From Pseudomonadota bacterium (GTDB taxonomy: Bacteria; Pseudomonadota; Gammaproteobacteria; Burkholderiales; Gallionellaceae), in the NCBI GenBank assembly GCA_021822115.1, contig JAJZSA010000002.1:41055-105054 (forward strand): a DNA stretch of 64,000 bases, given 5' to 3'. Of the stretch, positions 62,082-64,000 are shown piece after piece. The position numbers were made by a program, and so were the translations under genes. Under the pieces are notes generated by a model that did not search any database, was not told the origin of the DNA, and was given only the letters and a program-made list of their open reading frames with translations. Numbering within the stretch: the first letter of the stretch is position 1; each line of letters opens with the position of its first letter.

Positions 62082-63128
62082 CTATGTGTTGAGCGGTAAG
62101 GTGACCGTGAAGCAGGTGCGTCCCGGTTCACTTTCGAATTCGATGCTGCCCTGATGCTGGCTGACGAAATCCTGCGCCAGCGTGAGGCCCAAGCCGTGGC
62201 CATCGGCGCGACCGGACACCAGCGGATAGAAGATCTTGTCCTTCAGATGCTGCGGGATGCCGGGACCGTCATCGATGATCTGCACGGCGATCGCAAGGCG
62301 GTGGCGTTTCTTCATCAGGGTGACCTGACGTGCGATGCGTGTGCGCAGCGTGATGCTTCCCTTGCCCTGCATCGCCTGTGCCGCGTTGCGCACGATGTTG
62401 AGCATCACCTGGATCAACAGCGCCTTGTCGCCGTCCAGCTCGGGCAGACTGAGGTCATAGTCGCGCTGGATGGTCAGCCCGTCGGGCAGCTCTGCCAGCA
62501 CCACGCTGCGCACCCGTTCCAGCACTTCATGGATGTTCAGTGCACTGAAATGGGGCGTGTGCTGCGGGGTGAGCAGGTTCTCCATCAGCGAGCGCAGCCG
62601 GTCGGCTTCTTGGATCACCACCTGGGTGTATTCGCGCAGGCCGGGTTTCTCCAGCTCCTGTTCCAGCAATTGCGCCGCGCCGCGGATGCCGCCCAGCGGG
62701 TTCTTGATCTCATGTGCCAGGTTACGCAGCAGCAGGCGGTTGGCCTGTGTCTGGTCATGCATCTGTTCTTCGCGCGCCAGCTTGAGCGGGCGTTCGATCG
62801 GATGGAACTCGATCAGCAGCGCATACTGCGGTAGCTGCGTGGTGGTGACGGTGCAGCTCAGGTGTAGTTTCTGGCTTAGCGTATGCGTGCCCAACATCAT
62901 CTCGTGCTCGATATGCACGGCACGTGTGGCGAGTGCCGACTGAATGGCGCTGAACAGTTGCTCGGTATGCGTGAAACCGTGTTGCAGCGGATGGCCGAGC
63001 AGGTTGTTGTGGCTGACTGCGAACAGGTGCTCCGCCGCCGGATTGAGATAGGCGATGCGTGACTGCTCATCGAGCAGCATCACGGCGGTCGACAGATGAT
63101 CGAGTGAGGGGAGCGGGGCGCTGGTCAT
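62082..63128 (-). CDS. ntrB: NtrB (GlnL), nitrogen-sensing histidine kinase
   Basis: Cytoplasmic kinase of 348 residues with a PAS domain at the N-terminus (MLLDEQSRIAYLNPAAEHLF), the phospho-histidine in RNLAHEIKNPLGGIRGAAQ near residue 135, and ATP-binding motifs DDGPGIPQHLKD and GRADGHGLGLTLAQDFV. It should be controlled by the PII protein, which is not in this window. Located between the DUF4124 gene and ntrC. Confidence 0.96.
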   Translation of the reverse strand: MTSAPLPSLDHLSTAVMLLDEQSRIAYLNPAAEHLFAVSHNNLLGHPLQHGFTHTEQLFSAIQSALATRAVHIEHEMMLGTHTLSQKLHLSCTVTTTQLPQYALLIEFHPIERPLKLAREEQMHDQTQANRLLLRNLAHEIKNPLGGIRGAAQLLEQELEKPGLREYTQVVIQEADRLRSLMENLLTPQHTPHFSALNIHEVLERVRSVVLAELPDGLTIQRDYDLSLPELDGDKALLIQVMLNIVRNAAQAMQGKGSITLRTRIARQVTLMKKRHRLAIAVQIIDDGPGIPQHLKDKIFYPLVSGRADGHGLGLTLAQDFVSQHQGSIEFESEPGRTCFTVTLPLNT

Positions 63129-63163
63129 GTCGGAAGAAAAGCAGAAAACATGCCAGCGTCAGT

Positions 63164-63667
63164 TCATTTCAGGTGATCGAGTTCCATCTGTATCGCGCGC
63201 ACGTTGTCTTCGTGCATCCGCACCTGATCTTGTGCGGTCTGCACCGACTCTTCGTATTTCGCCATGTTGCGATAGGTCTTGCCGTCGGCGCCGGTATAGA
63301 CCTGTGGCGTGTCCTGTGCGGTCTGCAACTGCTGGCGTGCTTCTTCCAGTGCCTGCCGCTCGCTGGCCAGCTCGTCCTCCAGGATGCGGCGGCGTTTGTC
63401 GTCGCGCCGTTGCTGGGTGTTGCTGTCCACGCGCGGGAAGGCTTGTTCTTCCGAGCTGCGCCGTTCCTCGCGCTGGCGCTGCGGCCTCTCGGCGCGGGTG
63501 GCCGGCATGGTCGGCAACGGCTCCAGCTTGAGCTTCTGCGCGCCCTTGAGCGGCTCGCTGGAGTAGGTGACGTGTCCATCCCTGTCCACGCGTTTGTAGA
63601 TTTCCGCCTGTGCGTTGGCGCAGAGCCCCAGGATGGTGCACAACAAAAGCATGCGGGTCGGCTTCAT
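63164..63667 (-). CDS. DUF4124 secreted protein between glnA and ntrB
   Basis: A 167-residue protein with a signal peptide ending AQAE near residue 22, a DUF4124 segment IYKRVDRDGHVTYSSEPLKG, then a long charged helix (about 70-125, Glu/Arg/Gln-rich, likely coiled coil) and a C-terminal MAKYEESVQTAQDQVRMHED. Periplasmic location is inferred. The presence of such a gene between glnA and ntrB is common in betaproteobacteria, with no known role in nitrogen control. The ATG at 63667 begins the signal peptide. Confidence 0.85.
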   Translation of the reverse strand: MKPTRMLLLCTILGLCANAQAEIYKRVDRDGHVTYSSEPLKGAQKLKLEPLPTMPATRAERPQRQREERRSSEEQAFPRVDSNTQQRRDDKRRRILEDELASERQALEEARQQLQTAQDTPQVYTGADGKTYRNMAKYEESVQTAQDQVRMHEDNVRAIQMELDHLK

Positions 63668-63735
63668 GGGGTGACCTCTAGATTCGATGCGCGGAGTATA
63701 GGGGATGTGCTTGCCGGGAGACAAACGGCCGGCAC

Positions 63736-63763
63736 AAAGAAAAACGGAGCCCGCAGGCTCCGT
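63736..63763 (-). terminator. Intrinsic terminator after glnA
   Basis: Stem ACGGAGCC / GGCTCCGT (8 bp) with a 4-base loop; on the reverse strand it is followed by TTTTCTTTG. It sits 22 bases after the glnA stop and separates glnA from the DUF4124-ntrB-ntrC genes. Confidence 0.88.
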
Positions 63764-63785
63764 TCCTCAAAGCATCCGCTGCGGC

Positions 63786-64000
63786 TTAGATGCTGTAGTA
63801 CATGTCGAACTCGACCGGATGGGTCGTCATGCGGATCTTGTTCACTTCTTCCATCTTCAGCTCGATGAAGGCATCGAGGAAGTCCTTGGAGAACACGCCG
63901 CCACGGGTCAGGAACTCGTGGTCCTTGGCCAGTGCATCCAGTGCTTCGTCCAGCGAGGCACACACGGTCGGCACCTTCGCATCTTCTTCCGGCGGCAGGT
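63786..64000 (-). CDS. glnA: Glutamine synthetase type I, C-terminal end (partial)
   Basis: Only about the last 70 residues are in the window; the frame is open at base 64000. The end matches GlnA: LPPEEDAKVPTVCASLDEA, then EFLTRGGVFSKDFLDAFIELK and MTTHPVEFDMYYSI, the family terminal strand. Glutamine synthetase assimilates ammonium, and its location upstream of ntrBC is typical of proteobacteria. A sigma-54 promoter would lie outside the window. Confidence 0.97.
   Translation of the reverse strand, partial: LPPEEDAKVPTVCASLDEALDALAKDHEFLTRGGVFSKDFLDAFIELKMEEVNKIRMTTHPVEFDMYYSI

Overview
The window reads as one stretch of chromosome from a betaproteobacterium, most likely a member of the Nitrosomonadales (Gallionellaceae or Sulfuricellaceae relatives). 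This rests on the gene order mnmG-rsmG-parA-parB-atpI-atpBEFHAGDC-glmU-glmS, the GC-rich coding style, the Pil-Chp chemotaxis operon, the glnA/ntrB/ntrC block and the lpoA-yraN-diaA-yraP block. The genus is inference only. Coding density is very high: the longest gene-free stretch is about 220 bases (37872-38094) and is largely filled by a MITE-like palindromic element. I see no tRNA, rRNA, CRISPR array or complete insertion sequence.

Layout. 1-14843 (+): end of mnmG, rsmG, parA, parB, the full F1Fo ATP synthase operon ending in a clear terminator, then glmU and glmS (UDP-GlcNAc supply) and an orphan ParA-type ATPase. 14840-24511 (-): ubiB and a Tim44-domain membrane protein, then a tightly packed run read algH-ruvX-pyrB-pyrX-prlC-periplasmic glutaredoxin-exoIII-rluA. 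The dihydroorotase-like PyrX has lost its metal-binding and catalytic residues, while a catalytically complete PyrC lies separately at 48437-49483. 24547-25968 (+): photolyase. 25949-37871 (-): type IV pilus chemotaxis operon pilG-pilH-pilI-pilJ-chpA, preceded by a thioredoxin-like gene with trkA and trkH (potassium uptake).

38095-45032 is mostly (+): rsmE, argA, yggX, ppk1, sixA and a PPK2-type polyphosphate:AMP phosphotransferase, interrupted by a small reverse-strand ribbon-helix-helix-like gene. Two polyphosphate enzymes and SixA therefore sit within 5 kb. 45034-54940 (-): DUF302, DUF2288, gamma-carbonic anhydrase, a CheX-like protein, an Old Yellow Enzyme gene broken by one in-frame amber codon, an AT-richer coiled-coil/zinc-ribbon orphan, pyrC behind a strong leader hairpin, an RND efflux pump with its membrane fusion lipoprotein, and rsmI. 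54935-60669 (+): short LpoA, yraN, SIS protein, BON lipoprotein, hldC, DUF971, ubiE, a PhnA-type zinc ribbon protein, a tiny cysteine protein and a secreted phosphoesterase. 60673-64000 (-): ntrC, ntrB, a DUF4124 protein and the 3' end of glnA.

Most of the window is housekeeping. The parts most worth a second look are the 37904-38048 element lying between two divergent genes, the pyrimidine gene arrangement (dead PyrX without pyrR, plus pyrC with a Shine-Dalgarno-masking hairpin), the 46.8-48.4 kb segment with the amber-interrupted enzyme, an unexplained orphan and an 18-bp palindrome, and a structured leader upstream of the orphan ParA gene. I did not find a clear new defence or biosynthetic system.
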